From: Rhodoferax sp. OV413
GTDB lineage: Bacteria > Pseudomonadota > Gammaproteobacteria > Burkholderiales > Burkholderiaceae_C
Assembly: GCA_945861785.1 (NCBI GenBank)
Contig: CAMAWD010000013.1
Span: 39,833-103,832 of the forward strand
Reading direction: 5' to 3'
Length of the DNA: 64,000 bases
A model generated the notes under the pieces. It was not told the origin of the DNA. It searched no databases and saw nothing but the letters and a program-made list of their open reading frames with translations. Positions within the stretch are counted from its first letter, which is position 1; every line of letters begins with the position of its first letter. This document shows positions 1-8,041 of this stretch, one piece after another. The position numbers and the translations under genes are program-made.

Positions 1-96
1 TGTCACGGTGTAGGACAGGTCGTTGACCGCATGCAGCACGCCCTGCGGCGTGTCGAACGCGATGCGCAGTTGCCGGATGTCGAGCAGGACCGTCAT
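1..96 (-). CDS. ABC transporter ATP-binding protein, N-terminal 32 residues (runs off the window)
   Basis: The reverse strand opens with ATG at 96 and encodes MTVLLDIRQLRIAFDT, followed by LHAVNDLSY. This is the canonical N-terminal strand of an Opp/Dpp-type peptide ABC ATPase, as also seen in the ATPase at 18966-20573 (MTLLLDIQRLTIELPAG). The Walker A motif would lie beyond the window edge. The gene starts 9 nt after the M24-fold gene stop and continues the same minus-strand operon, so it very likely powers the DppB/DppC permeases encoded upstream. The family call is good; the substrate is unknown. Confidence 0.75.
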   Translation of the reverse strand, partial: MTVLLDIRQLRIAFDTPQGVLHAVNDLSYTVT

Positions 97-105
97 GGCG
101 CGGGG

Positions 106-1299
106 TCAGGCTGCCTGTGCCGCCACGTGCAGGTAGCCCGGGTGGCTGGTGGTCAGGAATTCGCTACCGGTGTCGGTGATCAGCACGGTGTCGGAGATCT
201 GCGTGCCGCAGACGCCGGCAATCCGCAGGTTGGGTTCGAAGGTGATCAGCATGCCGGGCGTCAGGGTGTAGGGGGAACGGGCGTCCAGCGACAGCGCTTC
301 GTGGGCGCCCAGGCCGATGCCGTGGCCGATGCGCCCCGGGATGCACTTCCCGTAGCCCTGCCGCTCCAGGGACGACTTGGCCGCCTGGAACAGTTCCGGG
401 ATGGGCACGCCGGGTCGCAGCCATGCGCCGGCGTCTTCACGCACGCGCAAGATCGTATCTATGGCCTTGCGGTGGCTGGCCGGCACCTCGCCCACGGCCA
501 CCGTGCGTTCGTTTTCGCCGTGTATGCCGTTGGCGTTGCTCCAGATCAGCAGCGACACCAGTTCGCCGGAGACCGGCTTGCGCTGGGTCGGCACATCGGT
601 GTTGAGAAACTGGCGGTCGCCGGTCAGCGCCCAGGTCCACAGCCCGTTGAGCACCCCACCCTCCAGGCTGCCGAAATCGGCCACCTCCACATCGGGGAAG
701 TTGTCGGCCCAGTAACGGTTCATGGCGGCCATGGAAGCCAGGCAGATGTCGCGTTCGCTGCCGCCTGCCGCCAACCCCTCGACCGCGCTGAGCATGCCGA
801 CTTCGGTGATGCCTGCCGCGATGCGCGCGTCGGCGATCTCGGGCGCGGTCTTGATCATCCGGGCTTCGTCCAGGAGTTTCGACACATCCTGGAACTGCGC
901 CTGCGGCAGGGCGTGCTGCAGTTCGCGCAGGCGCTGGATCGACACGAAGCTCTCCTCGATGCCGACTTGGCCTGCGCCGTGCCCGAGGTCGCCGAGGATA
1001 CGCGTCAACGCCTCCTGCCAGTGGGGCCCCAGGGTCACCTTGGTCGACCAGGCGCCATAAAGGCGGATGTCGCGCACCCAGCTGCTGGAGCGGGCGTGGT
1101 CGTCGCGCAGCGCATGCAGCAGCAGCACCGGCTCCCCCTCCAGCGGCACGATCGCCACCACCGGGTGGCTGTAGAGGATCGGGTTGAAACCGCTGAGGTA
1201 GAAGCTGTTCTCGGGCTTGAAGCTGAGCAGGACATCGATGCCCTTTTCCCGCATGCGGCTGCGTACACGTTCGAGTTTGAGGCTGTGTGGGTGGCCCAT
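106..1299 (-). CDS. M24-fold (Xaa-Pro dipeptidase/creatinase-like) protein with altered metal ligands
   Basis: This 397-residue protein has the two-domain layout of the M24 family: a creatinase-type N-terminal domain to about residue 145, then a pita-bread domain. GHGIGLGAHE (325-334) keeps the family histidine and ITFEPNL (352-358) keeps one glutamate. The usual two aspartates are not apparent: the segment around 251-266 reads LIWSNANGIHGENERT. The last ligand glutamate appears as Gln367 in GTQISDTV. Creatinase is a known metal-free member of this fold, so a metal-independent amidinohydrolase or lyase is as plausible as a peptidase. It sits between the DppC permease and an ABC ATPase gene, so its substrate is probably imported by that system. 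Confidence 0.8.
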   Translation of the reverse strand: MGHPHSLKLERVRSRMREKGIDVLLSFKPENSFYLSGFNPILYSHPVVAIVPLEGEPVLLLHALRDDHARSSSWVRDIRLYGAWSTKVTLGPHWQEALTRILGDLGHGAGQVGIEESFVSIQRLRELQHALPQAQFQDVSKLLDEARMIKTAPEIADARIAAGITEVGMLSAVEGLAAGGSERDICLASMAAMNRYWADNFPDVEVADFGSLEGGVLNGLWTWALTGDRQFLNTDVPTQRKPVSGELVSLLIWSNANGIHGENERTVAVGEVPASHRKAIDTILRVREDAGAWLRPGVPIPELFQAAKSSLERQGYGKCIPGRIGHGIGLGAHEALSLDARSPYTLTPGMLITFEPNLRIAGVCGTQISDTVLITDTGSEFLTTSHPGYLHVAAQAA

Positions 1300-1362
1300 G
1301 AAGGTTCCTGTAAGAGGGGGGTGTGGGGTGGAAAGTGGAAAGTGGGAAGTGGCCGCTGGCGC

Positions 1363-2223
1363 TCAGAGCCGCGGATCGAAGTAGTCGCGCAGCCAGTCGC
1401 CCAGCAGGTTGATGGCCAGCACCGTGAGCAGGATGGCCAGGCCGGGAAAGGTCACGATCCACCAGGCGCTGGCAAGGTAGACACGTCCTTCCGCCAGCAT
1501 GCGGCCCCAACTCGGCGTCGGGGGCTGGATGCCCAGGCCCAGAAAGCTCAGCGCGGCGTCCATGACGATGATCCGGGCCAGCTCCAGGGTGGCAACCACC
1601 AGGATCGGCGTGAGCACATTGGGCAGGATGTGGCGCAGCATGATGCGCAGGTCGCTGGCGCCGATCGCATGGGCGGATTGCACGAAGTCGCGTTCGCGCA
1701 ATAACAGCGTCTGGCCGCGCACGATCCGCGCGTAACGCGTCCAGCCGGTCAGGGCCAGCACGATCACCAGGTTCTGAATACTGGGCCCGAGGGCGGCTAC
1801 GACCAGCAAGGCCATCAGCATCAGCGGCAGCGCGAGCTGGATATCGGCCAGGCGCATGAAAAAGCGGTCCCAGGGCCCGCGCAGGTAGCCCGCCAGCAGG
1901 CCCACGGCCGTGCCGAGCACCCCGCTCAGGAGCATGGCGGCGAAAGCAATGCTCAGTGTGATCCGGCTGCCGTGGAGGATCCGGCTGAGGATGTCGCGGC
2001 CCAGCTGGTCCGTTCCCAGCGGGTGTGCGCCCGGTTGCAGCCCGCTCCAGGTGGGAGCCGCCATGCGTGACGGCAGGTCCGCACGCACCGGGTTGGGCAG
2101 GTCGAGCCAGGGTGCCCCCACTGCCAGCACCAGCAGCAGCGCCAGCAGCAGCGCACCGGACAGGCCGCCACGGTGCTCCCACCACCAGGGGCGACGCAGC
2201 GCCGCGATCGGGGCCGCGGTCAT
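1363..2223 (-). CDS. Dipeptide-type ABC transporter permease (DppC family)
   Basis: This 286-residue inner-membrane permease has an N-terminal hydrophobic segment (about 18-38), then a periplasmic stretch with HPLGTDQLGRDILSRI typical of DppC/OppC, and a BPD_transp_1 domain. The EAA-loop region reads SAHAIGASDLRIMLRHILPN. The start at 2223 is chosen over an upstream in-frame ATG (2337) because that would overlap the DppB gene for 83 nt. The stop-to-start gap to DppB is 31 nt. It should pair with the permease at 2255-3187 and the ATPase at 1-96. No solute-binding protein of this operon is in the window. Confidence 0.9.
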   Translation of the reverse strand: MTAAPIAALRRPWWWEHRGGLSGALLLALLLVLAVGAPWLDLPNPVRADLPSRMAAPTWSGLQPGAHPLGTDQLGRDILSRILHGSRITLSIAFAAMLLSGVLGTAVGLLAGYLRGPWDRFFMRLADIQLALPLMLMALLVVAALGPSIQNLVIVLALTGWTRYARIVRGQTLLLRERDFVQSAHAIGASDLRIMLRHILPNVLTPILVVATLELARIIVMDAALSFLGLGIQPPTPSWGRMLAEGRVYLASAWWIVTFPGLAILLTVLAINLLGDWLRDYFDPRL

Positions 2224-2254
2224 CGGCCAAGCTCCATGCTGCGCATTGCGGTGC

Positions 2255-3187
2255 TCATGGCTCGGAGGCCCTTGGGCTGCGGATGCGCGGATCCAGGCTC
2301 GCATAAAGACCGTCGACCAGCATGTTGACGCTGACAAACACGACGGCCACCAGCAGTACGCCGCTCTGGATGACCGGGAAGTCCTGGGTTTCGATCGCCT
2401 GCACGATCAGGCGTCCCACGCCGGGCCAGGCGAAGACGGTTTCTATCACGACCGACCCGCCCAGCAGCTCGCCAACGATGATGCCCAGCATGGTCAGGAC
2501 GGGGATCAGGGCGTTGCGTGCGACATGCCAGAAGAACACCGTTTGCGGCGCCAGGCCCTTGGAGCGGGCGGTGCGCACATAGTCGTCGCGCAGTACGTCG
2601 AGCAGGCTGGAGCGAAACAGCCGGGCGATGCCGGCCGTGACATAGGTGGCCAGCGTCAGTGCGGGAAGCACCAGGTGCTGCCAGGAACCGTAGCCGCCCG
2701 TGGGCAGCCAGCCGAGTTGCACTGAGAACAACAGGATCAGCATGATGCCGAGCCAAAAAACCGGGGTGGCCTGGCCGAGCAGGGCAAACAGCATGACCAT
2801 CCAGGCCAGGGTCTTGCCACGGTACAGCGCGGCCACCGTGCCCGCAATCGCTCCAAACAGCAGGCCCAGCGCCACAGCGGTCAGGGCCAGGGTCAGCGTG
2901 GCCGGCATGCGCTCGAGCACCACGTCCATGGCGGGCCGCATCTGCACAAAGGAGTGCCCCAGGTCCCCCTGCAGGACCTGCCACAGGAAGTGCCCGTATT
3001 GCTGCAGCAGGGGGAGGTCGAGGCCCAACTGGTGTCGGAACAGGTCCATTTGCGCCTGTGTGGCGCCCACCGGCAGCAGCAGGGCTGTCGGGTCGCCCAG
3101 GATGCGTGTGACAAAGAAGACCAGTGTCACCACGCCCCAAATGGCGATAAGGGCATCCAGCAGGTGCCGTCCCAGCCAGTCCTTCAT
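2255..3187 (-). CDS. Dipeptide-type ABC transporter permease (DppB family)
   Basis: This is a 310-residue DppB/OppB permease. It starts with a membrane segment (DALIAIWGVVTLVFFVTRIL), then GDPTALLLP, and has the EAA motif YVRTARSKGLAPQTVFFWHVARN near residue 215. The C-terminus is the family-typical LDPRIRSP. ATG at 3187 overlaps the TGA of the flavoprotein gene (ATGA at 3184-3187), so translation is probably coupled. A longer in-frame start at 3271 would lie inside the flavoprotein gene and was rejected. It is the partner of the DppC protein at 1363-2223. Confidence 0.9.
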   Translation of the reverse strand: MKDWLGRHLLDALIAIWGVVTLVFFVTRILGDPTALLLPVGATQAQMDLFRHQLGLDLPLLQQYGHFLWQVLQGDLGHSFVQMRPAMDVVLERMPATLTLALTAVALGLLFGAIAGTVAALYRGKTLAWMVMLFALLGQATPVFWLGIMLILLFSVQLGWLPTGGYGSWQHLVLPALTLATYVTAGIARLFRSSLLDVLRDDYVRTARSKGLAPQTVFFWHVARNALIPVLTMLGIIVGELLGGSVVIETVFAWPGVGRLIVQAIETQDFPVIQSGVLLVAVVFVSVNMLVDGLYASLDPRIRSPRASEP

Positions 3188-4710
3188 GTGTGTGCCGCCG
3201 TGGCGCCCGAGGCGTGTGCCGGCACGCAAAGATCCTCCGGCAGGTAGGCCGGGAAGACCGCCGGCGTCCATTCGCTGCCGTCGAGTTCGGGTTCGGTGTA
3301 GACCTGCATGGCCGCATAGTGGGCCGCAGCATCGTGTGCCAGCAGTTTCGCTGCCAGCCCCCGTGCCAGGCGCTCGGCCCCGTCGCTGATCTGCGGGATG
3401 TCACCGGCGCCCGCCCCCTGGGACAGTGCTGCGGCGTAACAAAAGCAGTGCACCTGCTCCAGCCCCGGGTAGGCGCCGGGTTGTTTTTGCTGGAACTCGA
3501 ACAGCGGCCCGAGGTCTGGCGAGCCCGACAGCTCAGTGTCGTCCTGGTCGGGTGGCGGGGTAAACCGGTCGCGCCAGCTGCGCACATGCGGCGCAAGCGA
3601 GGCGAGTTCGGGCCGGCGCGACCAGTCGGTCCGAAAGCCGGTGGCAAAAATCACGTGGTCCACGGCCAGCGGACCCTGGCTGGTGTCGAGCCGCAAGCTG
3701 CCATCGGCGCGCAGCGCCCCGCCGCGCACGGCCGTTTCGAGTTGAAAGTGGGCGTTCGGATGGCGCGAAACACGCAAGGTGCTGCCATGCGGCGGTGGCA
3801 CTTGCTGCACGTTGATGTAGTGCCGGATGCGCCATTTCCAGTCGTCGGGCAGTTGGCTGTAGCCGTGCACCATGCCTGGGTTTCCCAGCCCCTTGCCTTT
3901 GTTGACGCGGGGCAGGTCGGGGCGGCGGATCAGCAGGTCCACCCGCGATGCCCCGGCCTCCAGGGCCGTGGCGGCGGCATCCATGGCCGACGCGCCGCCA
4001 CCCACCACCGCAACACGCAGCCCCTTGAGCGGCGCACCGTCCCAGTGCTCGCCCGAGTGCGCCCAGCGCGTGCGGGGCAACGCGTGCGCCCACGGCGGAA
4101 CCCAGGGCCCTCCGAGTCCGTCGCGGCCGGTCGCCAGCACCGCATGGCGTGCCAGCACGCGGTAGGGGGTGGCGCCCGGCGCGCCGTCGGCCAGTTCGAG
4201 CTGCACCAGGCCGTCGGCGCGGGGTCGCAGGTCCCGCAGATGCTGCCCGTTGCGGATGTCCAGCGCCAGCACCCGGCGGTACCAGCGCAGGTAGTCGGCC
4301 CATTGCAGGGTGGGGATTTTGTCCAGCGCCGTCCAGACTTCGCGTCCGTACCGGGCTTCGAACCAGGCCCGGAAAGTCAGCGCCGCGAGACCCAGCGCCG
4401 GGCCGGTCAGCTCTTTGGGCGAGCGCAGTGTTTCCATGCGGGCGGTCGTGGCCCAGGGCCCTTCGAATCCCGGTGCCGAGCGGTCGAAGATGCGGGCCTG
4501 CACACCGAGGTGCCCGAGTGAGGCCGCCAAGGCCATGCCGGCCATGCCGCCACCAACGATGGCCACATCAAGCACGGCAAGGCCGTCCGTTGTCCGGGCG
4601 GGCACCCAGCGCTTGGCGGGCAGGCCCAGCCAGGCCAGATCCTGGCGCAGGCGCGCTTCGAGTGCAGCCAGGCCGGTGCTGGCCACCATGTCAACCGGAT
4701 GCGAAGGCAT
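3184..4710 (-). CDS. FAD/NAD(P)-dependent oxidoreductase, flavin monooxygenase-like
   Basis: This protein has about 508 residues. The first dinucleotide-binding fold contains VAIVGGGMAGMALAASLGHL at about residues 48-67 and the second contains VAVVGGGASAMDAAATALEAG. HVIFATGFRTDW is the ATG motif that links the domains in class B flavoprotein monooxygenases and related enzymes. The start at 4710 overlaps the LysR stop by 20 nt. A second ATG at 4689 just after that stop is a fair alternative (501 residues). It sits between a LysR regulator and peptide-type permeases, so it may oxidise an imported N-containing substrate. The FxGxxxH fingerprint of Baeyer-Villiger enzymes is not evident. Confidence 0.8.
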   Translation of the reverse strand: MPSHPVDMVASTGLAALEARLRQDLAWLGLPAKRWVPARTTDGLAVLDVAIVGGGMAGMALAASLGHLGVQARIFDRSAPGFEGPWATTARMETLRSPKELTGPALGLAALTFRAWFEARYGREVWTALDKIPTLQWADYLRWYRRVLALDIRNGQHLRDLRPRADGLVQLELADGAPGATPYRVLARHAVLATGRDGLGGPWVPPWAHALPRTRWAHSGEHWDGAPLKGLRVAVVGGGASAMDAAATALEAGASRVDLLIRRPDLPRVNKGKGLGNPGMVHGYSQLPDDWKWRIRHYINVQQVPPPHGSTLRVSRHPNAHFQLETAVRGGALRADGSLRLDTSQGPLAVDHVIFATGFRTDWSRRPELASLAPHVRSWRDRFTPPPDQDDTELSGSPDLGPLFEFQQKQPGAYPGLEQVHCFCYAAALSQGAGAGDIPQISDGAERLARGLAAKLLAHDAAAHYAAMQVYTEPELDGSEWTPAVFPAYLPEDLCVPAHASGATAAHT

Positions 4711-5707
4711 CAGGGTGTCTTTCGGGCGTGGGGAGGGTTCCGCCGTCCGGCCGGTCGCCGAACAGGGATTGCAGCAGACGGTTGTGGTCAGCGGTGTCGT
4801 GCTGCACGAATCCGGGCAGCGCGGTGGCGGCTTCCAGCAGTGCTTGCACCAGCGCCAGTTCCGGTGCGGCCACCGTCCTGGACTGGGAGGTGATGGCGCC
4901 GAAGTAGAACGGAATGTCGACATCCAGCGGGCGCACGACGACCCCTTCGGTGGGTGCGCCAAGGGCGGTGAGGGGTTCCAGCACGGCCACACCGAGGCCA
5001 GCACGCACCAGGGCCTGCGCATTCACCGAGGAATTGGTTTCAATCAGCGCCCAGCGCCGTTCCGAGGGTGGTCCGGCACGCTCCATCTCCTGGTCGAGCC
5101 GGCGCCGCAGGCGGTAGGGGTTGCTCATCGTGACAATACGCCGCTGCGCCAGATCCGCCAGGCTCACCCGCGGCTGGCCGGCGAGGGGGTCGTGCGCGGG
5201 CAGCACGGCGACACAGGCGACCTGCCCGATCCAGTGCACCTGCAGGCCGCGGTGTTCCAGCGGGAGGCTGCTGGCGCCGATGTGGGCGGCGCCTGTCAGG
5301 ACCGCATGCACGACCTGCTCGGGCGATGTACTGCGGAGCTGGATCGGCGTGGCGCCGGTCCCGGCCTCCACGCGGGCAATCGCCTGCGGCAATAAACCCA
5401 CGGCCAGGGCGGAAGTCGCTGCGACGAGCATCGGCTGCGGGGCGCGGCGCGCAATCTCGTCGGCGCGCAGATGGATCTGGCGCAGGCCGTCCAGGGCGCG
5501 TTGTGCGTCTTCGTACAGCAAGAAGCCCTGCTCCGTCGGCGTCACGCGGGGCCCGTGGCGGGAAAAAAGCGGGTACCCGATCTCGGTCTCGAACTCCTGC
5601 ACCAGCCGCGTGATGGCCGGCTGCGAGCGCGCCAGCAGGCGCGCCGCAGCGGTAAAGCTGCCGGTCGACATGACCGCAGCGAAGGCTTCTAGATGACGGA
5701 GTTCCAT
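4691..5707 (-). CDS. LysR-family transcriptional regulator
   Basis: The N-terminal winged HTH is textbook LysR: MELRHLEAFAAVMSTGSFT, then AARLLARSQPAITRLVQEFE and PLFSRHGPRVTPTEQG. The remainder is the periplasmic-binding-like effector domain. At 338 residues it is slightly long for the family because of a Pro/Thr-rich tail. It is the first gene of the minus-strand operon and overlaps the flavoprotein gene by 20 nt, so it is co-transcribed with its likely targets. This is unusual, since LysR genes are more often divergent. The ligand is unknown, but the context suggests the substrate of the downstream transporter. Confidence 0.9.
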   Translation of the reverse strand: MELRHLEAFAAVMSTGSFTAAARLLARSQPAITRLVQEFETEIGYPLFSRHGPRVTPTEQGFLLYEDAQRALDGLRQIHLRADEIARRAPQPMLVAATSALAVGLLPQAIARVEAGTGATPIQLRSTSPEQVVHAVLTGAAHIGASSLPLEHRGLQVHWIGQVACVAVLPAHDPLAGQPRVSLADLAQRRIVTMSNPYRLRRRLDQEMERAGPPSERRWALIETNSSVNAQALVRAGLGVAVLEPLTALGAPTEGVVVRPLDVDIPFYFGAITSQSRTVAAPELALVQALLEAATALPGFVQHDTADHNRLLQSLFGDRPDGGTLPTPERHPDAFASG

Positions 5708-5744
5708 GGGAGAGCGTTGTTTCGCGGATTATTAACCGGGAACT

Positions 5745-5759
5745 ATTCGCACCACAAAT
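5745..5759. promoter_or_regulatory. Candidate LysR box upstream of the LysR operon
   Basis: ATTCGCACCACAAAT is an ATT-N9-AAT dyad containing the T-N11-A core of LysR boxes. It lies 38-52 nt upstream of the LysR start at 5707, in an AT-richer stretch (5720-5775). The position fits autoregulation of the operon. The motif is short and could occur by chance. Confidence 0.3.
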
Positions 5760-5890
5760 AATGATTTGGAATTTGCACATGCCGTGAGGGTGATTGGACG
5801 GCGAACGGCGCAGGCCCAAGCGCACCTCGGGCGGTACATCGGCGGTGGCCAGATCCGGAAAATTCACACCGACCCTATCGCGCGAGCGCT

Positions 5891-5919
5891 CCTGCTGCCT
5901 AAGCTTTGATTTTTGGCAA
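5891..5919 (+). repeat. 29-bp repeat, copy A (direct repeat of 18920-18948)
   Basis: The segment ends in AAGCTTTGATTTTTGGCAA and is preceded by CCTGCTGCCT. The same 29 bases, with two mismatches, occur in the same orientation at 18920-18948, about 13 kb away. In this copy the transposase homology of the neighbouring remnant stops exactly inside the repeat, suggesting the repeat marks a recombination or insertion end-point. Confidence 0.6.
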
Positions 5920-6169
5920 CATGCCCGTGGGCGCGCGATGAGGCAATCTCAAAGGCCTCCCCCAAGGGCACAAAGGTCTCGCCCTGCAAAGAGCGGCGAA
6001 TCAGATCGATCACGGAGTCGGGCGGGTGAGACAGGTTGCCGAGCGTCTCGTTTTTGACCTTGCCGTCTTCGCGGTAGCTGCGCCGCAGCAGATGGGTGCG
6101 ATACACCTGGTCTTTGTACCGATTCGGCCGCGATCTGGCGGTGCCGGTTCGTGGCCAGCGGTCAGTCAT
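5915..6169 (-). pseudogene. IS1634-type transposase, N-terminal remnant
   Basis: About 85 residues read YKDQVYRTHLLRRSYRED, then GKVKNETLGNLSHPP and VIDLIRRSLQGETFVP, followed by RAHGHVA. This is the conserved N-terminus of IS1634-like transposases (family of about 500-600 residues). Homology stops at the HGHV segment, within the 29-bp repeat at 5891-5919. The DDE catalytic domain is absent. The remnant overlaps the end of the MazF gene by 8 nt. It is evidence of past IS activity next to the toxin-antitoxin pair, with no function of its own. Confidence 0.6.
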
Positions 6170-6506
6170 CGAGCACGCTGCGCAGGCACATCAGCACTTC
6201 TTGCATCACCACTGCGGGCGCGCGCTCCACCAAGCTTGCCTGGCGCGATGCCCAATCGAGCGACTTGATCTGGTGGGCATGTATCTGCCCATCGGTGCGC
6301 AGCCCCTGGCCCATCAGCGACACCAGAAATCCTGCGCTGCAGCCCAACTCGGCTACGCCACCCGAAATCGGGCACACCATGGCCAGCTTGAAGCGGGTGT
6401 TGAAGGCCCGGGGCGACACGACCAAGCAAAAATGTTTGCCCTTCATTTCCCGCCCGCTGGCCGGATCGAAGGCCAGGTGCAGGATGTCGCCTCGGTCTGG
6501 CGTCAC
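6162..6506 (-). CDS. mazF: MazF/PemK-type endoribonuclease toxin
   Basis: This is a 114-residue toxin, the usual MazF size. DRGDILHLAFDPASGREMKG is the N-terminal RGD-containing strand, followed by KHFCLVVSPRAFN. Later come MVCPISGG and TDGQIHAHQIKSLDW, the typical ChpB/PemK active-site strands. The GTG start at 6506 forms a GTGA overlap with the antitoxin stop (6503-6505); a longer ATG start at 6554 would overlap by 52 nt and adds a basic tail foreign to the family. MazF toxins cut mRNA at short sequences and are neutralised by the co-encoded MazE protein. The cognate antitoxin is directly upstream. Confidence 0.85.
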   Translation of the reverse strand: MTPDRGDILHLAFDPASGREMKGKHFCLVVSPRAFNTRFKLAMVCPISGGVAELGCSAGFLVSLMGQGLRTDGQIHAHQIKSLDWASRQASLVERAPAVVMQEVLMCLRSVLDD

Positions 6507-6745
6507 AACTCGGCTCCGGCGGCTCCCAACTCGTCCCAGCCTTGCGCCCGGCACAGGCCGGCGGGTGTTGCGTGCAACAGGTCGGCCAGGGATTTGCGCG
6601 CGCGCTCGGGTCGAATCTTGAGTTCGTCCCCGATGATTTCAAGGGCCAGGCGCGAGCCGGCATTCAGACGGTTTTGCTCCACGTAGGACAGGGGCACCGT
6701 CATGATGTAAGAGCCACCTGAGCGGCGCAAGGAAGCGTGCAACAT
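6503..6745 (-). CDS. mazE: MazE/PemI-type antitoxin (AbrB-like)
   Basis: This 80-residue protein contains the swapped-hairpin motif SYVEQNRLNAGSRLALEI and GDELKIRPERARKSLADLL, then a C-terminal toxin-binding tail. A good ribosome-binding site (GGAGAA) lies 6-7 nt before the ATG at 6745. It overlaps the toxin gene by 4 nt. Residues 1-14 precede a second possible start (MTVPLSY at residue 15), but only the first ATG has a clear ribosome-binding site. MazE proteins bind the promoter dyad and repress the operon together with MazF; such a dyad is present at 6758-6777. Confidence 0.8.
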   Translation of the reverse strand: MLHASLRRSGGSYIMTVPLSYVEQNRLNAGSRLALEIIGDELKIRPERARKSLADLLHATPAGLCRAQGWDELGAAGAEL

Positions 6746-6757
6746 GATTTTCTCCGA

Positions 6758-6777
6758 AGTTATACAAAAGTATAACT
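6758..6777. promoter_or_regulatory. Palindromic operator/promoter of mazEF
   Basis: AGTTATAC-AAAA-GTATAACT is a perfect 8-bp inverted repeat lying 13 nt upstream of the mazE start. On the minus strand it contains TATACT/TATAAC -10-like hexamers. The position and symmetry are what is expected for MazE-MazF autorepression. Confidence 0.7.
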
Positions 6778-6835
6778 ATGGATCTTGAGATCAGCAAGTG
6801 GAGTGGCGGGGGTCCCGACCCCCACCAGCCCCGGC

Positions 6836-7060
6836 CTACTGCGCCACGAACCCCGACAACTTCACCACCGGCGCCCGCTTGGTCGCCTCGGCCTGCATGC
6901 GGGCACCCGCCGTTGCCCCTGGCGCGAAGTCCACCTCCACGCCGATCGCGCCAAAGCCGTCGCGCAACTCCTTGGCAGCAAGCCAATGAGGGGTCACCCA
7001 GGCCTTGCGCCGGGACCCAGTGCTGGCATCGCGCAGACCTGTGGGTGCAACGGGCAGGGT
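6836..7060 (-). other. Possible gene remnant of unknown family between the dehydrogenase and mazEF
   Basis: The minus-strand frame ending at 6836 reads protein-like for about 60 residues: KAWVTPHWLAAKELRDGFGA, then IGVEVDFAPGATAGARMQAE. There is no credible start and the frame runs into the dehydrogenase gene upstream. I do not recognise a family. It may be the 3' end of a decayed gene. The rest of the 6781-7089 interval shows nothing else. Confidence 0.25.
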
Positions 7061-7089
7061 GACACGACGAGCCGGCCCAATCGGCGTGG

Positions 7090-7998
7090 TCAGTCCGTGC
7101 CCGGCGGTACGGCGGCACCCACCCGTACGCCGGCAATTTCTTCCATCGGCAGGATCACCGAGGCGATGTCGGAGTCGATGTGGCCCCGTCCGGCGGCGTC
7201 GACGTAACACTGCATCGCAAGGTTCGGCAGCAGCAGGCGCACGCCCAGTTTGCGCCCCGTTTCTATCGCGCAGTGCAAGTCCTTCATGATGGTGTTGAGG
7301 CTGGCCGCTGCCTCAAAATTACGCGGCAGGAAATGGTTGGGCACCACACGCTCCAGGGTGTTGCTGCGCGCGGAACTCGCCCGCAAAACCTCGTAGAGCA
7401 AGTGCGCGTCCATGCCCCCCTTGACTCCCATGACCATGGCTTCCGCCACCAGCGCATGCGTGGTGATGGTGATCATGTTGTTGCACAGCTTGGCCAACAG
7501 GCCGGTACCGACCGGCCCGGTGTGGAAAGTCCGCCGCGCCAGGAGGTCGAACAAGGGCTGCACGCGCGCAACATCCGCGGGCGCGCCGCCCACCATGATG
7601 GTCAGCGTTTGGCTTTTTGCTCCCCCGGGACCGCCGCTCACGGGCGCATCGAGGAAGGAAACCCCGACCGACGCGAGTTCGCGGCTGATGGCCTTGGCCG
7701 TATCGGGTTCGATCGTGGCGAGGTCAATACACAGCAGCCCCGGGTTGCCCGCATGGCGCACTCCCTCGGGGCCGAGAAAGGTGTCGAGTGAATGCTGCGG
7801 CGTGACGCGGCAGGAAAAAAACACCTCCACCCGGGCGGCGATGTCGCGCGGCGAGGCGCACACCACGGCGCCATCCTGAGCGAGCGCCTGCAGGGGCTGC
7901 GGCGAGCCGCTCGCAATAAACAACTCATGTCCGGCCGCCAGCAAGTGGCGCGCCATTGGCAATCCCATCAGACCCAATCCCACGAAGCCGATACGCAT
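7090..7998 (-). CDS. 3-hydroxyisobutyrate dehydrogenase-family NAD(P)-dependent oxidoreductase
   Basis: This protein has 302 residues. The Rossmann motif GFVGLGLMGLPMARHL covers residues 4-19, and the substrate signature DAPVSGGPGGA starts at 117. The catalytic lysine is K170 in GTGLLAKLCNNMI. This is the beta-hydroxyacid dehydrogenase fold, whose members oxidise 3-hydroxyisobutyrate, tartronate semialdehyde and similar short hydroxy acids. The start at 7998 follows a GGAAGGAAGG-type Shine-Dalgarno run; a longer frame to 8061 was rejected because it enters the divergent promoter. It is transcribed divergently from the MmgE/PrpD gene and shares its control region, so it probably belongs to the same pathway. 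Confidence 0.85.
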   Translation of the reverse strand: MRIGFVGLGLMGLPMARHLLAAGHELFIASGSPQPLQALAQDGAVVCASPRDIAARVEVFFSCRVTPQHSLDTFLGPEGVRHAGNPGLLCIDLATIEPDTAKAISRELASVGVSFLDAPVSGGPGGAKSQTLTIMVGGAPADVARVQPLFDLLARRTFHTGPVGTGLLAKLCNNMITITTHALVAEAMVMGVKGGMDAHLLYEVLRASSARSNTLERVVPNHFLPRNFEAAASLNTIMKDLHCAIETGRKLGVRLLLPNLAMQCYVDAAGRGHIDSDIASVILPMEEIAGVRVGAAVPPGTD

Positions 7999-8041
7999 GT
8001 GTTTGCCTTCCTTCCTTCCTTCCGGCCGTCCAAGCCAGTCC

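Noticed and set aside
1318..1356. GTGGAAAGTGGAAAGTGGGAAGTGG purine-rich repeat before the M24 gene
   Set aside because: It is a short simple-sequence stretch in a 63-nt gap with no partner copy, so no function is claimed.
31..1704. Long plus-strand open frame opposite the M24 and permease genes
   Set aside because: It is rich in His/Arg/Gln/Gly with no domain pattern and is antisense to two clear genes. It is a GC-bias shadow.
8004..8024. CCTTCCTTCCTTCC tandem repeat ahead of the dehydrogenase start
   Set aside because: On the coding strand it is a GGAAGGAAGG run that acts as an extended ribosome-binding region. Phase variation was considered but the repeats lie outside the coding frame and promoter.
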